Assembly (NCBI GenBank): GCA_002189035.1
Contig: NEEC01000017.1
Location: forward strand, 1,612,001 to 1,676,000
From: Utricularia gibba
Lineage: Eukaryota; Streptophyta; Magnoliopsida; Lamiales; Lentibulariaceae
DNA: 64,000 bases
Direction of reading: 5' to 3'
Notes under the pieces: generated by a model
The model's database searches: none
Seen by the model: only the letters and a program-made list of their open reading frames with translations
What the model was told of the DNA's origin: nothing
Shown here: positions 22,505-36,305 of the stretch, piece after piece
How the letters are laid out: each line of letters opens with the position of its first letter
Numbering within the stretch: the first letter of the stretch is position 1
Position numbers and translations under genes: made by a program

Positions 22505-23856
22505 ATGGGCGCTCTTTCTTCATCTCGAACTATGAAATTGTTCTTAGTACATCTCTCATGTGGGATGGGGTTAGCTTTGGGTTTTTGGATGGCGTTTAAT
22601 CTTTTCTCGATCACTCTTATACAAGATCCAGCACGAACCCTCTTTGTGGTTTGGGTATGCATTCCTTTATACTTTTCACTCAGCTTTTTTTTGAGAATAA
22701 GGTGAAATATGTATCCTTTCTTTGCCCAGTCAGGCGGTTGAGTCGCTAATCGTCATCGTAGTGTACAGTTTGTTTCACAAATACCCTAATCAATGTTCAG
22801 TAAGTTCAGCATTTTTTATTCCTGTGACATCATATCTATTCTGTGTAATCTACTGTATTTCACCTCTTTGCCAACAGTATCTGAGAGCCGTAACCAGAGG
22901 CTTCTTGAGTCTCCCTGCTGGTTAGTTCTGGACAATGAAGCTGTAATCTGTTATTACGTTTCTTAATATGGTGCTTTCTCGCTAATCAGGGGCTCTAGCG
23001 AACGCATTTGGAGCAATTGTGTTGGGTGCACCTGTTGGGCTTCAGTATGTAATGGCTGATTCTGTTTCCAAGCTTTATTTGTTGTACATTCTGAGGAAAA
23101 ATTTTGTGCCCCTAAATTGACTTCAATTCAAGTAAAAGTTTTACTCTGCGTGAATGTGTTTCTTTAAGTTTCTTGAGGTTTGTTCATTTTGTTTGTGTCT
23201 ATGGAAGTACTATTATATTATGGACTTTTGTGATAAAGTAATAGCATTTTTACCTCGCAGGCAGTTTCCAAAAACACTTCACTGGTCTTTTTTGATGTCT
23301 ACACTGACGGTATATGGCTATACGCTCAAGTCATTCCCAGTCATATACGTGATATATGTAACATCTGAGCATTACTGTACTTCGTGCTTGTAGTTTGTCC
23401 CAGCAGCTTGTATCTATGGCACATCTTGGAGTGATTGGAGCCGAATATTCGCTCAATCGAAGTAAAGTTGATCCAAGGTTTATGAACTCAATTACCATTC
23501 AGCCTTTCAGGATTTCATTTTTATCATTTCCTACTTTCAGACCAACAGGATACATAGATTTCATGATCTGTTTACCAGCACATGGTGCTGTCATCGGGGC
23601 TTGGTTTGGCGCTTGGCCTATGCCTCTTGACTGGGAAAGACCCTGGCAAGTATGGAAAAAGATCTCAAAATCCCATCTTTGGTGCTTTTATTCCTCCCAA
23701 TTTTCACATACTTGCTGCTATCTCATCTCATGTGTTGTGCAGGATTGGCCCATCTGCGTGACTTATGGAGCCTTAGTTGGTTACATCATCGGAATGATTG
23801 GATCGGTAGTGCTTTCAGTAGCTCAGGACCGAAATTTGCGGCTCAAGACAGAATAG
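22505..23856 (+). CDS. GPI-anchor biosynthesis protein PIG-F
   Basis: Eight small exons read in phase from ATG at 22505 (MGALSSSRTMKLFLVHLSCG) to TAG at 23854-23856. Blocks in order: AVESLIVIVVYSLFHKYPNQ, YLRAVTRGFLSLPAG, ALANAFGAIVLGAPVGLQ, QFPKTLHWSFLMSTLT, FVPAACIYGTSWSDWSRIFA, PTGYIDFMICLPAHGAVIGA and DWPICVTYGALVGYIIGMIG. The protein is a multi-pass ER membrane protein. PIG-F is the stabilising partner of the enzymes that add ethanolamine phosphate to the GPI core. The motif W-S-D-W near exon 6 and the WPxPLDWERPWQ end of exon 7 are typical of the family as I remember it. No damage seen. Confidence 0.88.
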
Positions 23857-24198
23857 ATTTGGATGAAGGAAGAAGTTATTCAGTCGTGCATCATTACATG
23901 AGCTTTGGTTTTCTGAAAGAACTGCGTCTAAGTTCTCCAGTAGCTTAGAGGCCTACACTTTTTTCTTTTCTCTTGATCATGATGCAGTAGAAAATCTTGT
24001 CTTTGTACGGACAAAGAAACAATGATTCTTCATATTACTAACTGGAGGAAGGGATCAGCAAGAAGCCACAGAGGCTTACAGTACAATTAATAGAAGAACA
24101 TGAGATAACAGAAAAAATGAACAGCGACAGCAATGGAACATATCATGTGAAGAAGATCAATTCTGATGTGGGCATGAACATAGAGCTCACTGGAATGA

Positions 24199-25642
24199 TC
24201 ACCATGAGCCCTCGGCACCCACTGTAGGATTTTGAAAAGCAGCAAAGCCCCAGAAAGTCTTCAGCGAGTACGGTTGAGATATGGTGACACCCTCCTCTGT
24301 TATCTTGGCAATCTGAAAGCATGAAAGGAGACACCGAGCATCATCAGAAATTAAGTCCAAGGTGAAAAGACCCCTAAATCCGACCAATATTGATGAATGG
24401 TTCTGATGCACCAGTATACAAAGGCCGGCGTTCTTAAAGGATGAATGCATGCTGTCAAGTACAATCATAAAATACAGCCATAGGGAAGGCTACAGACCTG
24501 CAATTTGTTAACAGCTGATCTATCACGATACAGAAGCACGCGCATGCACTTCTCAAGCAATTTTACACCTTCCTCAAAAGTTAAGTCTTCATGCCATTCA
24601 TCGCGTAAAATTGGCCGCGCCAGGTGATTTCCGAACCCAGTGGCCACATGACTGTCTTCATAATGCACACCGATCATGCTCACCTGTGATTGCAGAAGAA
24701 ATGGAATCACACACAAGAATAACTTGGCTACAGCTCAAACAGTGAAGGGCATGTGTAAAAGAACACAGAACTCATACAAGTGTATACCGTTCCAAGATAC
24801 TTCTCCCCATTCTGAACTCCCCCAATCACGAGCGAATTCCACAAGGGATTGAACTTGTTGCGACGGTTGTACATAACGCGAGTCAGATAGTTATGCACCC
24901 CTTGGGGCCCAAAGAGTTGTCATCATCCCACATGTTATCATACATTCTGCATAAACGACGTATATTACATTTTTTAACACATGAAACAGAAGAAAGTATA
25001 GCATGATTCTCGTCCATGTTCACGTACACAAGCTCGTCTAGATATCTCATTATCTCCTGAAAATCACTGATCTCACCACTAGCACCAATGATTGAATGCT
25101 TTCCTACCAACTTCAATCGTTCCACAGACTTGTATCGAAGGGTAGACCCGTATGAACCTATTGAAAGGATGCATTAAACTAACCCCACAAAGTGGATGGC
25201 TTAGCTGAAGCACCAGGTATCTTCAAACTAGATCAAAATCGGGTTGTTTTTCTTTTCTTTTTTTTTTAAAGGTAAACCACCCAGCTTAACATCAGAATAG
25301 CAAGCATTCAGGGCACTACAATTTTCAATGGCACCTCAAACTTAAATCGGAAAACGAGTCAGAAGAATTGCAAACCTCCCATATCGGCAGCCAACAGAAT
25401 TCCATCTTTGTATTTGATACCAACAACAGACGTCCCAGTCACGTACGGAACCCTGGAAGACAGAAACAAAGACGACTTATTGATTACCCATTGATGATAC
25501 TCAATCAATAATAACACGAATCAGTTTAGGGGTTTGAATTTGAATTTGAATCAAGGAAGAAAACTTACAAAGTTCTCTGAGAATCAGCTTCAGAACCCAG
25601 CAAATTACACATTCCCGAAACAGAATCAGCCGACTTCAACAT
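24199..25642 (-). CDS. PBG1: 20S proteasome subunit beta type-4 (beta7, PBG1), one-base frameshift
   Basis: The start at 25642 gives MLKSADSVSGMCNLLGSEAD, then the intron-split QRTLVPYVTGTSVVGIKYKD with the mature N-terminal region of beta subunits. Further exons encode LKLVGKHSIIGASGEISDFQ, DNMWDDDNSLGPK, SMIGVHYEDSHVATGFGNHL, FEEGVKLLEKCMRVLLYRDR and YSLKTFWGFAAFQNPTVGAE before the stop. This is a non-catalytic beta subunit of the 20S core. In the exon near 24860-24955, AAGGGGTGCATAAC (C run 24898-24901) has four G where the family sequence PKxVHNYLTRVMYNRR needs five. As written the frame stops shortly after GPK. Everything else is conserved, so a sequence error is the likely cause. An upstream in-frame extension beyond 25642 was not used. 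Confidence 0.9.
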
Positions 25643-25844
25643 AAAAAAATGTTCCGGAAAACACACCAAAAACCACTTCAAATAATTTTGATGATCCCCA
25701 ATGCACTTTCCATTCAGAAAAGAAATGCGATACTCACCTTCATCTCCGTGATTTCTACAAGAAATCAAGAGAAAATCTATGCGCCTTGGTTGTGTGAAAG
25801 GTAACATGAACACACAGAGCCCTTCCATACATGTATATATAGTC

Positions 25845-26012
25845 TGGGCCGTTATAGCAAAATGGACCTACGCTCAGTAGAGGCCTGACGGCACAGGCCA
25901 GAGCAACCAGGAGCGACAATTCAGATAATCGAATCGCTTATCTCATGAATAAAAGCCCATCATGAACCATGGGCCTCACTAAGTCTCTGCCGTAGGCCCA
26001 AATAAAAGCCCA
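25845..26012. promoter_or_regulatory. Cluster of five site II (TGGGCY) motifs upstream of PBG1
   Basis: TGGGCC at 25845 and 25970, and the reverse forms AGCCCA at 25954 and 26007 and GGCCCA at 25995. Site II elements bind TCP factors and are typical of plant housekeeping promoters. The position, 200-370 bp upstream of the PBG1 start codon, fits a proximal promoter. Confidence 0.6.
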
Positions 26013-27526
26013 AATCCATTCAATCATGATGAAATAGTTGAATCCAGTTTAATAATGAATATCGAATAAATCCCTTTTTCTTACAGGGAAAAAAAAAAAA
26101 AAAGAAAGAAAACATTGGCACGTGGGTCAGTTTTGAGAAGGCAACAAAAACCTAAGACTGGGTACCTAATGGCGTCGAGTATGCAAAAGAGACAATCAAG
26201 CGCATGTGGGCATGTGATGTGGATCCCCTCCTGCCGGGATAAGGACCAGCTGTGGGCACATCCTTACCCAAATCAGTTCCCCCCTTGCACCAACCAGTTC
26301 GTGAGGTTTTTTTGTGTATACTGTGTTGAAATAATGGTATTAGTAAAGGATTGGTTATCCCACATTGTTAGTTGAAATAATTTTTAATTAATTTATATAA
26401 GATATCAATCCATTAATTTTCATGTATTTGAGATTGAGTTAAACTTTATGCATATATAGTGTTTTAATTTAGTTTTTAAATAGTACATGATTGAGGTTTT
26501 TGATCTTTTCTTCTTATTCGTGTTCGATTTCCAACATTACGACCAGCCTCGCCTCTTGCTCCATCATGAACCAGTCGGAGGGTCGTGATCCGAGGATCCG
26601 CAGCAGATTTCCGGACAACGTCGATGTGCATGCCTCCAGTTTGTCCTCCATCATCATACTACTTCTGTTTTGTTTCTAAACGCTTGTCCGAATCCCTTTT
26701 GTAATACTTAGATAAGGAAACATAGGCCCAAAAAAGAAACATGTAAAAACTGCCATCCAAACATTGAAAAAGGTCATGCCTATGCCTAAACTCCCCCCAA
26801 ACTGAAATTTCAGTATCAAGATTTGAATTCCCATGAAATTATTTTCATGTTTTTTACTGATCACCAAATATCGAAATTTAGATTTAAGATGATAGATTGT
26901 ATTTGAATTCGATTTATCATTAAGAAGAATAAAATCCGAAAAATACCACACTTATATATGTACTATTACAATTACAAATAATAATTAATTCGATATAACT
27001 AAAAAAAAGTTAAATTTTAAGGGAAAGAAATCTTGACGTCGGCTACTAGGGTTTAGTCGATGGACGCGTTCCAAAGGTTGGTGAGGCGCGCGTCACATCC
27101 GTTAGGAGTCTAAGTATCTCACAATTTGGCTACAAAATACCAAAATGCAATAATTGTGGGAGATGATTGACATCAACAAATTATTACAAAAGGGATGGTA
27201 ACATGTTTGGAAGGGTCTATTATAATATGGGTATATCTCTTTTACTGTGTAATAAAATTGATTATCTTCAATTAAAAAATTCTAACTGAATGTGTGAAAT
27301 AGAATATGAGAATGGCCATATTTGTAAATGATTATTTTTGAAAACGCATATCCAATTCTTTAATGTGGGATTCCAAATATGTCGTTTAATTTTAAATATT
27401 GGAAATACACGTGAAAATTAGTGGGTTAATTAATATAGCAAGTTTTTACTGTACAAATTGGGCTCTCTTGGTATGGAATTGAAGTAAAACAAAAAGGGAA
27501 GGGCGTTTTGGGAAGAGAGGAAGAAG
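26013..27526. other. Intergenic region, no gene found
   Basis: About 1.5 kb between PBG1 promoter and the CIPK stop codon. It includes a poly-A tract around 26085-26105 and AT-rich DNA. Short open frames at 26115-26375 and 26491-26679 have no recognisable similarity. Confidence 0.45.
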
Positions 27527-28846
27527 TCATTGGTCTCCCGGGCAGCTGCTGCAATTTTCGCCTTGCCAACTCCAGACGATCTCCTTGAGGGTGGGGCGCG
27601 CCTCCTCACAGAAGCGCCGGTATTCCAGGGTGTCGCCGGCGGATTTGGAGAACTCGACGACGGCAACCTCAGGCGCTACTTCGAACACCTCGGCGGTCAC
27701 CCCGAGTCTTCCTTTACGGCCCTCGGATGTCCCCTGCATCCTGAGTTTGTAGTCTTTGGTGGACACCGTTTTGAACTTGAGAGTTTTGGCTAGTAGCTCT
27801 AGCTTCCGCATCACTGTGGCGGCGGAGCATTTGGCTGTGAAAAGGGACCCCGATTTCTGCCGGCTCTCGAATAAGCTGGAGAGGTCGAAGCCGGAGGACA
27901 TGGAGGAGATGAATTCGAAGGCGTTGTAGAAGGGAGGTGCTGCTATGGAATCGGAGACGACGGTGTCGTTGTCGACTGGTTCTGGGATCGAGAACTCCTG
28001 GGGGCGATTGAAATTCCGGTAGAACCAGGGGGTTCTCATGATTGCCGGAATCGTAATCCGCCGCGCCGTGTCCGGGACTAGCATCCGCGAAATAAGCTTC
28101 TTGGCTTCACTCGAAAACCAGTGCGGGAACTCGAATTGAGCCTTGAAAATCTTGGTGTACATTTTGATCAAATTCTCTTCCTGGAAGGGGAGATACCCTG
28201 CCAGAAGCACGTACAAGATTACCCCACAGGACCAAATATCCGCCTTTGCACCGTCGTACCCTTTCTTCCGAAGAACCTCCGGCGCGACGTACGCCGGGGT
28301 TCCACACTGGGTATGCAAAAGCCCGTCGTTACGGAGCTGCTCCGGCAACGCCGACAACCCGAAATCGGAAATCTTCAAATTCCCATCCTCATCAAGTAAC
28401 AGATTCTCCAGTTTCAGATCGCGATGAGAAACCCCACGGCTGTGACAGAAATCAACGGCGCTAATCAACTGCTGAAAATACTTCCTCGCGGAATCCTCCT
28501 TCAATCTTCCCCTGGCAATTTTCCCCAACAGATCTCCCCCCTTCACATACTCCATCACGAAGAACACCTTCCGCTTCGTCGCCATAACCTCCTTGATTTC
28601 AACGACGTTCGGGTGCCGGACGAGGCGCATAACTGAAATTTCCCGGCTGATTTGGTCGATTAACCCCTCTTTCTTGACATGATCCTTGCAGATGACTTTG
28701 ATGGCGACGCTTTCGTTGGTCAGTAGATTCCGCCCGTAGTAGACCTTGGCGAAGGTTCCTTGTCCCAGAAGACGGCCCATCTCGTACTTCCCAAAGAGTG
28801 TACTCCGGCAGGCGGCGCCGCCGGTAGCTTGAATGGGATCCTCCAT
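27527..28846 (-). CDS. CBL-interacting protein kinase (CIPK/SnRK3), intronless clade
   Basis: 439 residues in one exon, from [10 protein letters not shown] to SCPGDQ. Kinase domain ~20-275: GQGTFAKV (28-35), VAIK lysine K50, [11 protein letters not shown] (141-151), DFGLSAL (161-167), activation segment to APE (188-190). The regulatory region has the NAF motif in [20 protein letters not shown] (304-323), which binds calcineurin B-like sensors, followed by a phosphatase-interaction region (around [15 protein letters not shown]). CIPKs relay calcium signals to ion channels and transporters. The absence of introns places it in the intron-poor group (CIPK5/16/25-like), which is inference. It is GC-rich relative to flanks and intact. 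Confidence 0.95.
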   Translation of the reverse strand: MEDPIQATGGAACRSTLFGKYEMGRLLGQGTFAKVYYGRNLLTNESVAIKVICKDHVKKEGLIDQISREISVMRLVRHPNVVEIKEVMATKRKVFFVMEYVKGGDLLGKIARGRLKEDSARKYFQQLISAVDFCHSRGVSHRDLKLENLLLDEDGNLKISDFGLSALPEQLRNDGLLHTQCGTPAYVAPEVLRKKGYDGAKADIWSCGVILYVLLAGYLPFQEENLIKMYTKIFKAQFEFPHWFSSEAKKLISRMLVPDTARRITIPAIMRTPWFYRNFNRPQEFSIPEPVDNDTVVSDSIAAPPFYNAFEFISSMSSGFDLSSLFESRQKSGSLFTAKCSAATVMRKLELLAKTLKFKTVSTKDYKLRMQGTSEGRKGRLGVTAEVFEVAPEVAVVEFSKSAGDTLEYRRFCEEARPTLKEIVWSWQGENCSSCPGDQ

Positions 28847-31403
28847 AAAAGCAGTGATTCAGAGAAGTTTGGAATTATCGGAGAAGTCGTGAAATGGGTT
28901 TTAAAGGTACTCCGGCGTCTGCATTTCTGTGAGCGAGGAGCTGCAGTTTTGAAGCCTGTCGAATCGGTAGGTTTCTGTGTGTTTCTCTCAAATGTGAAAC
29001 CGCCCTGCCCCCTCCCTCTCTCTCTTTATCGACATCGCTTTTTTTTTTTTGTTTCCTTTTCCCATTTATTAATTAAATATTCGTATTACATGATTGGGCC
29101 ATACCAAATTGGCATCGCAATAATGTGAATAAAATAATATTTGTTATCCTTCGGGGTAACAAAAGTGAATTTCATGTTATTAAAGGACTGAAATGGGATT
29201 TTTTCAAAATGCATAATAATATTAATATATAATATTGGAAAAACAATTATATTATTAGATTTTATTTTGACATGGTGTTGCTTCCCTTCAACTTCAAGTT
29301 ATTCCGGAAGCATCCGGACGGAAATAGAAATAAAAACCGCCAGCAACAGAGAAACGACAACCAATTTTTCAGTATGTAATTATTCGCAATTTTGGATTAA
29401 TTATTTAATTATAATATTCTAATATTAATAATAAATTATTAATATAATCAACGGACACCCTCATTGGGACAAAATTGGGGTGCCAGCTAACCCTAGAAAG
29501 AACATTGGATGGAGTACAGTTGCACGCAATTTGATTTGCCTGGTCCTTCCTAATGGGGCCTGAAATAGGTTTATTATTTTGTAAAAATCAATATGTATTA
29601 ATATAATTATTGTTAATTAATTCATATACCATTTTAAATTATTAAATTTCCACACTATGACCAATCACAGCTTGTGTTCCAAACAATATGAAAACCAAGA
29701 CAAGGGTTCAGGGTGTGAAGAGGGAGGGGTTATATATCACATACATAGCATCAATTATGAGATATGAGTGTAAAAAAAAGAAGATTAAATTTCATATATC
29801 ACAATGAGTTGATAACATATTATCAACTGCAAAAAAAATTGAATAAATGAAAGATGATCAAATTTTATTATGTGAGAATAATGTAAAAGATGCCAGGAAT
29901 CAATTTGTTATGCTATAGTCAAATGCAAGAAGATAGAGAAATTTTGGAATCATTTGGAAAAATAGTGTGGTAGAAGAAATGGATCACAACCTCTACATAA
30001 GGAATATCATCAACAATCAAAAGGGTTATGAAATTTATATCATATGCTGTATTTTGAGTTATTTGAAATCGAAAAAATATCAAAGTTGAATATTTATTAT
30101 CAAATTTATTGAAGAAAACACAATTTATAAAACTATTAATGACTACAGACCAAAGTCATCACAATATTTAATTATTTAAACGGATACAAATTGAAAATTC
30201 GTTCATTGAATGATTTAAACAATTATATAAAATAAATATTATTTAAATGTTAGAGAAGGGAAGGAGTATTTATCAAGGGCGGTGATCCGCACCGTAAGCT
30301 TCTGTGTGGGGAAGGTTTGTGTCAAATGGGCCCACCTTTCTCGTGGGCTGGCCGCTTAAACAACGACGCATTAGTATAATAACATCCCTCAAAACCTTTA
30401 ATCGTCATGTTATTCTTCAACTTCCAATTAACCTTGAAATCTTTTCGCTTCCATTTCCAATCAAAAACCTAAATTGTTCCGTTGACTCTTTGGTAATTTT
30501 ACACAACCACGGGGGCTTCCTTCTTACAAGTTGGGGGTTCGGACAAGGACGCTGCATTCCGTGGCGGAGGCAGATCCTGCGCATGGTGTGGGTCTCGGGT
30601 AGCTTCTCGCCACAGGGAACTTTTCTTTTTTTCTGCAATGGCGAGGCTCCCGTCACAAGGAAGAAGAGAAGAATCGTGATTTTTTGGGGGAGGGAGGGGC
30701 CCACCTGAACGAGTGGCCAAGATTGTGTTGTGTCCGATCCTGCGATCTGCAGTGTGTGGGTGTTTTCTTGACAAATATCGCACACACCTTCAAATTCAAC
30801 TCAAACCAATGGTTCAGGTTTAACCTCTATTTTAGTGTAGCTTATTTAAAATTAAAATTAAAATTTTTTAGTTTTTAAAATGATATATTATTCATATTTG
30901 ATAAATAAAAAACTGTTTTTTGGAATATTTTTTTGAAAAGCAGAAGGTGTTCTGAAGGGTATAATTATGTACGAATCCGAATATTCTTTGATATATCATT
31001 TTTAATTAATATTAGTTCTATTATATGATGAGGATGGTCGCAACAAATCCACCGTTGGATCCTGGGCCCGCATTGTATCTTTATAACGAACGATATGCGT
31101 ACACGTGTAAAAGTTCACGGGGGGATGAATGGGACACGGAGAGAGATGCCATTGCCGACGGGTGGGTGGAGACCCCCACCGTGGCGTAATATTTAGAAAA
31201 AAAAAACATTTTTTTTTTTCAAATCAAAATCAATTGAGAGATGCCGAAAGCACCGGAATGGGGAAGAGGTCAAGGAGCCAATCGCGTTTCATGGAAACTC
31301 GTTGGAAGGTATTTTGAATGATCTGAGTCAGAGTTTTCTTTGCAGATTCATTCATACACGGCGTACCGTACGGTTGCAGAGCTCGCCATGGGATTTCAAC
31401 TGC
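28847..31403. other. 2.5 kb intergenic region, no gene assigned
   Basis: The left end is the CIPK promoter and leader, with a CT-rich stretch near 29012-29025. 29060-30240 is very AT-rich. 30290-30740 and 31040-31330 are GC-richer, with open frames that do not resemble any family I know. The last ~80 bp is probably the 3' UTR of CDC27. Confidence 0.45.
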
Positions 31404-34400
31404 TCAGCCCATGGATGATCCATCATCGTCATCATCATCGATTTCGTCTGGGACGTGCAATTTCTCAATGGCCGCCTGTGGAGGAGGTTCATTTCAACAA
31501 GCATGCGATAATGAGTTGACAGGGGAGGCCGTAAGTGAATTTAGGGCACCTTGATTGTAGCGACGTCGGCTGCCGACGGTTTAAGGTCTAGGGCGAGTCC
31601 GAAATGGAGCATGGCCTGGTCGAATATGTTTTGCCGCCGGTAAATGCTGCCCATTAGTGCATAAACGCTGCTCTCACAAGGGGCGCATTCTTTCAGCTCC
31701 TCAAGAACTGACAAAGCGCCGTCGAGATCGTCCATGCTCACAAGGATGTTGGCCTTTTGGTAGAGAGGGAGAGGGTTCTTTCTATCGGCCAGAACCGCTC
31801 TGTCCATCATTTCGAGGGCTTCACCATTTCTCTGTCAGGAGGAGAGGAATGAACAAACGATGATGTGGAAGGTGGTAGGTGCTCAATGGCAATGAAATAG
31901 ACTGAACCTTGAGGGCGTGCAGTGCAATCCCAAGATAGGACATTATGACTGAGGAAAGGGAATTGATTTGGAACGCCATACGGAAGTGATGCTCTGAGAA
32001 TTCAAACTTTTCCTGTCTCAGGTATATCATTCCAAGCCCATACCAAGCATTGTAGTGTCTGGGGTCTATCCTCAGCGCACCCTGGTAGCATTTGATGCCG
32101 TTTTCGTAATCCTCCAGGGCTACATATCTGCAAACAAGAACATTTTCTCTGGAAATCAAAATATGCTGCATTAAACATGAGGATCAGAGAGAGTGAGCAA
32201 AAAAGGATTCCATACTCATGACCACAAAGAGTGTGGGCATATGCAAATCTTGAATTTAACTGCACGGCTCGATGGAAGTTCTTAAGAGCGGATTCATGGT
32301 CCTTCTGTAAGCTGTAACAGTTCCCCATGGCACACCTGTTACAAGACAATGGCTGAGGGGGAAGGCACATTCAGAGGGAATCATTTTGAACACATGCAGT
32401 TGATGATTGGACGTTGGATTTTTTCAAGATATTGGAAGAAAACCATCAAGATTTGAAAAATGATGACAAAGTAAAATAAATCTGCAGTAACATACCATGC
32501 TTGGGAGGCCAGTCGGTCGGTAGATACCAGCTCCTGAGCCAAGTAACTCAACTTCATAGATTCCTTCAAGTGCTAATTTCAAATACCGATTTTAATATGA
32601 AGTTGAGATGCATAACAATACAATAGCACTAGTGGGGATGATTATGAAGGTTAAAAAACTCACATACAAAACAGTTGAATATATGTCCATCCCCTCCAAA
32701 AAATATGGGTATGCAATGCGAGCAAGACTGAAGATACGATCGGCTTCATGATAATCAACCATCTCAAAGAATGCCTTACCAACCTATCTTGCAGCGACGC
32801 ATGTATTGTGTCAGCCCGTGTTATACAGCACATTAGAATATGAATTATATCATGTATCAGGCATCTTTACAGGAAACGAAAAAGAAGGAACCAGAAGGAG
32901 ACAACGGACTCTACCTGAGAAAGAACCCATCCTGTGTTATAATGCTTCAGCGGCAGTTTAGAGAAGGTATCCAGAGCATCCTATCTCATCACAAACTCAA
33001 ATGAAAAGAATAAGCAATCAGATATTTATTTTTTCTTTTAAACACAGAAAACTACCTGGCATCGGCAAAGGCATGAAAGCCTAAAGCCTTCACCAATTAG
33101 TCTCAATAGAGCCAATATATCAGTTGCACCATCAAGGATTCTTGAGCTGCTGAGGCGAGCAGTTCCAGAAGGTCGTGCCACCCCTTCAGGTTCATTAGTC
33201 CTATTACTGCAGCAGGGAGATGAGCTTGAAGCAGTGATATTTAATCTAGAATCATCACTTTGATCACGGGTTCCTATAAGAAATAATAGAAAAATGAGTG
33301 CTCAGTAGCCAGTGGTGCATAAAAATATCCAAGGGGAAGCATATGATTGAGAGCTTCCATGATGGCTATGAGAAACTACAATTTCTGGTAGAGAAGAAAT
33401 CCGACAACGAAAAAATACCTTCTTCTACACTTTCACATGTCCATGACTGTCCCTTCCGAGTAGTCAAGGAACGGGAAGTTATAGAACTAAACTTAGAAGC
33501 TCCAATGTATTTAGAAGATGTCCCATTGCCTGAAAGCATGGATGAATTTGTAATAGCAGATTCTCCAGCAAGCCTTATGCTTCGCCGCTGCCCGGAATCA
33601 GAAAATAGCCTCTCAGATACCTAATTAATGTTCAAGAAATCTGTCAGAAGCCCTACACACAAGCGAATAAAATATAACGATCAAAAATTTATTCAGCAAA
33701 GTCGACGAAGATAAATATCAAAACAAAGAACTAAAAGAAGAGATTATAAGGACACTATCAACTTACACTCATTATAAAAATCAAAGGAAAAACTGAAAGT
33801 TCAAAAGACCAAAAAATGCTGGAGTAAGTAAACCAGAAGAATGCTAATTCAATATCACATTCTTAAAAGCACAAATTTTCACCGGGTATATTAGAGAAAA
33901 CAAAGTATTGGGAATAAAATCTAGCCTGCTGAAAACAAATAACTTTTAAAGTTTTAACCTTTCTTAATTTTCCTTCATCAACAAATTTTCTTCTAGGGCC
34001 TTGATTGCTAGAATTTGGCATTCGAGGGGAATTATCAGCCCCAAATACCCTACTACATTGACCATTCAGGTTTCCATTTCTGTATAGTGGTGGTGGGGCG
34101 ACCCCAGAAACCTGCACAACACAATACATAAATCAGAAACTCGAGAATACACTAATAATGGACGTGCTGGAAGAGAAAGGCGGGAAGTGGCCACCAGATG
34201 ATGAACCATAATGAGTTTTAGATATGAAGCAACTTCCATCTACTTTATCATCCTCGTGAATAACTAAATTAAACTGCTTACGAAAGCAATATCAAAGTTG
34301 ATACTATATAGAAAAATTCAGTAAAGAATTTCTTTTTCATTGGAAAAAAAAAGACTAAAAGCAAAAAATATGATTTCAAGTTTAACTATCCCAATTTCAT

Positions 34401-36305
34401 GGTTACAACCGACAGAATAGACAGTTGCATGCAGCAAATCATCATACCTGTGCTTGACCAACCATAGGCGAAGGAGTGCTATACATTGGCACACTAGAAG
34501 GGGCACCAGAAAAAGGCTGGCTTGAAGTTACTAATGGATACTTCCCAGATACATCACGTTGGTTATTTACGTTCATTTGGTTCAATTTCCCAGGACTAAA
34601 GTCTTCAGTACATATAACTGTGTTGGATGAAAATCCATGATCATCATTTGAGGTCTGCGAACTCTGGGAAGCCAATTCATGATTTGCATATCTTTTTTGA
34701 ATGCTCAATGCAGAAGCTTCATCAAATACTGATGTCGCTTCTTCAGCAGAACCTAATATACAAAGCTCCTCATAAGCAGCCCATAGCAATGGATCAAATG
34801 ATAAGGCTTGACTGAAATGATAGATAGCGTTCTGCCTTCTGTCCGTATACCTGGAATCATGCTCATACCATATATAAATAGTCAATGCATTGAACGAAGC
34901 TGCTATGAGAAACAACAAAATTGCTACTTCAAAACAAGTATCAAAGCATTCCTCTATGTAACATAATATGGATACAAACTGGAAAGCACTGAGATCACTT
35001 CAAATTTCTTAATTATAACAATCTTGCTTAAAAAAAGTTTCAAGCACTTTTTGAGAGTGCTTAAACTCTGATTATGTTTAGAGAGCTCCAATTTCTACGA
35101 AAATAAAAATTATAGCATGTTAATAACCTATATACAAGCCCAAGAAGGTAGTGCCCAGCAGCTCCATTTGGAACCTGAAAAGAGAAAACTAACTGAAGAT
35201 GAGTTTATGTCAACAAATCTGGTTAGAAGCTGGTGTAATTCATATGAAAATTTAATCAAATTCCTCATAGAAATAAATAGACATTACAATATTGCACAGA
35301 ATGAGGCTACCTCAGCAGAAGAATCATTTGGGGTAAGCGCTGCTTCTGCTTCGTTCAATAAATCCATCTGAAAGCATGAGAGAGCAAAAAAGTACCGACA
35401 TTGCGCCATTTTTGTTCCTTCAAATACAAATTTCAAACATTTCAAAATACTTTTGTGGAATCATAAAAATGGAAATCAAATAAGGTGGGTAGAAGCTTAA
35501 ATAATAATGAAAATTGACTACACAAAGAGCATAACAAAGGTTAGCATACCCTTTAAAATGTGATAAGCGGAATATGCCTGATTGTTACGCAAGTAACAGG
35601 TGGCAAGAAGAAGCAAGTTACTCTGCACAAAAAGGTATAGAAGAAAAAAAAAAGATAAGCGAAACTGATGATACATAAACAGGGAATGGCACCTGAAGAT
35701 TCTGAACTATATCATAATACATGCCAAGTTTAAACCATCTCAAAGTTTATAACTACTGTAAATGTAAAAATCTATAAAATAAAAGAAAAGCGTGAGCTGG
35801 AACCCTAGGTGATTCCAATCTTGGCTCAAATAAAAAAATAAGCTTTCCCAAAAAAGCTTTCATCTTACAGATTTTAAAAAGGCCAAAACATAACCTTGAA
35901 TGAGCAATGGCAGGTAAAGATAAAGGTAGCATGCAATAATTCTGTGAAGTATCAAATTACGAGCACCGGGAATATGAACCCAACCATTCTCCTAGGTGTA
36001 CTTATTGCCGGAGGTAAATTTAACAAGACTTCATTAATTTGGCTCAGTCTTAGTTACATGCTCGAACCCCAAATTGTTGGAAGTTTAAGCGAGTGCTGAA
36101 CTTCAGAATCAACTACCGGTAAAGAAAAAGATGCCCAAAGTTACAGTTCAACTCATTAAGCCAGTTTCGGAACAAATGTGCAACCACAACCATTACTAAC
36201 CTCGGAAGGAAACTCAGCACAAAGACGCTCGCACATGAAAATGGCATTTCGATACATTAGATGCTCCAGGCTGCTCCGAACGGAATCTACAAGTATTGCC
36301 TCCAT
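31404..36305 (-). CDS. Anaphase-promoting complex subunit 3 (CDC27/HOBBIT-like TPR protein)
   Basis: A gene of many exons. The first coding exon begins MEAILVDSVRSSLEHLMYRN (ATG at 36303-36305). Middle exons encode a long disordered linker. C-terminal exons hold tetratricopeptide repeats: HESALKNFHRAVQLNSRFAY, DYENGIKCYQGALRIDPRHY, EFSEHHFRMAFQINS, NPLPLYQKANILVSMDDL and IFDQAMLHFGLALDLKP. The last exon gives AAIEKLHVPDEIDDD and a stop at 31404-31406. APC3 is a core TPR scaffold of the anaphase-promoting E3 ubiquitin ligase that receives CDC20/CDH1 adaptors. Plants often have two copies, CDC27a and the HOBBIT form CDC27b; this resembles the latter. I did not resolve every exon boundary, but no lesion was noticed. 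Confidence 0.9.

Noticed and set aside
30304-30708. 134-codon open frame on the plus strand
   Set aside because: Composition and translation resemble no family, and the overlapping minus frames are equally open. Treated as chance in a GC-richer patch.
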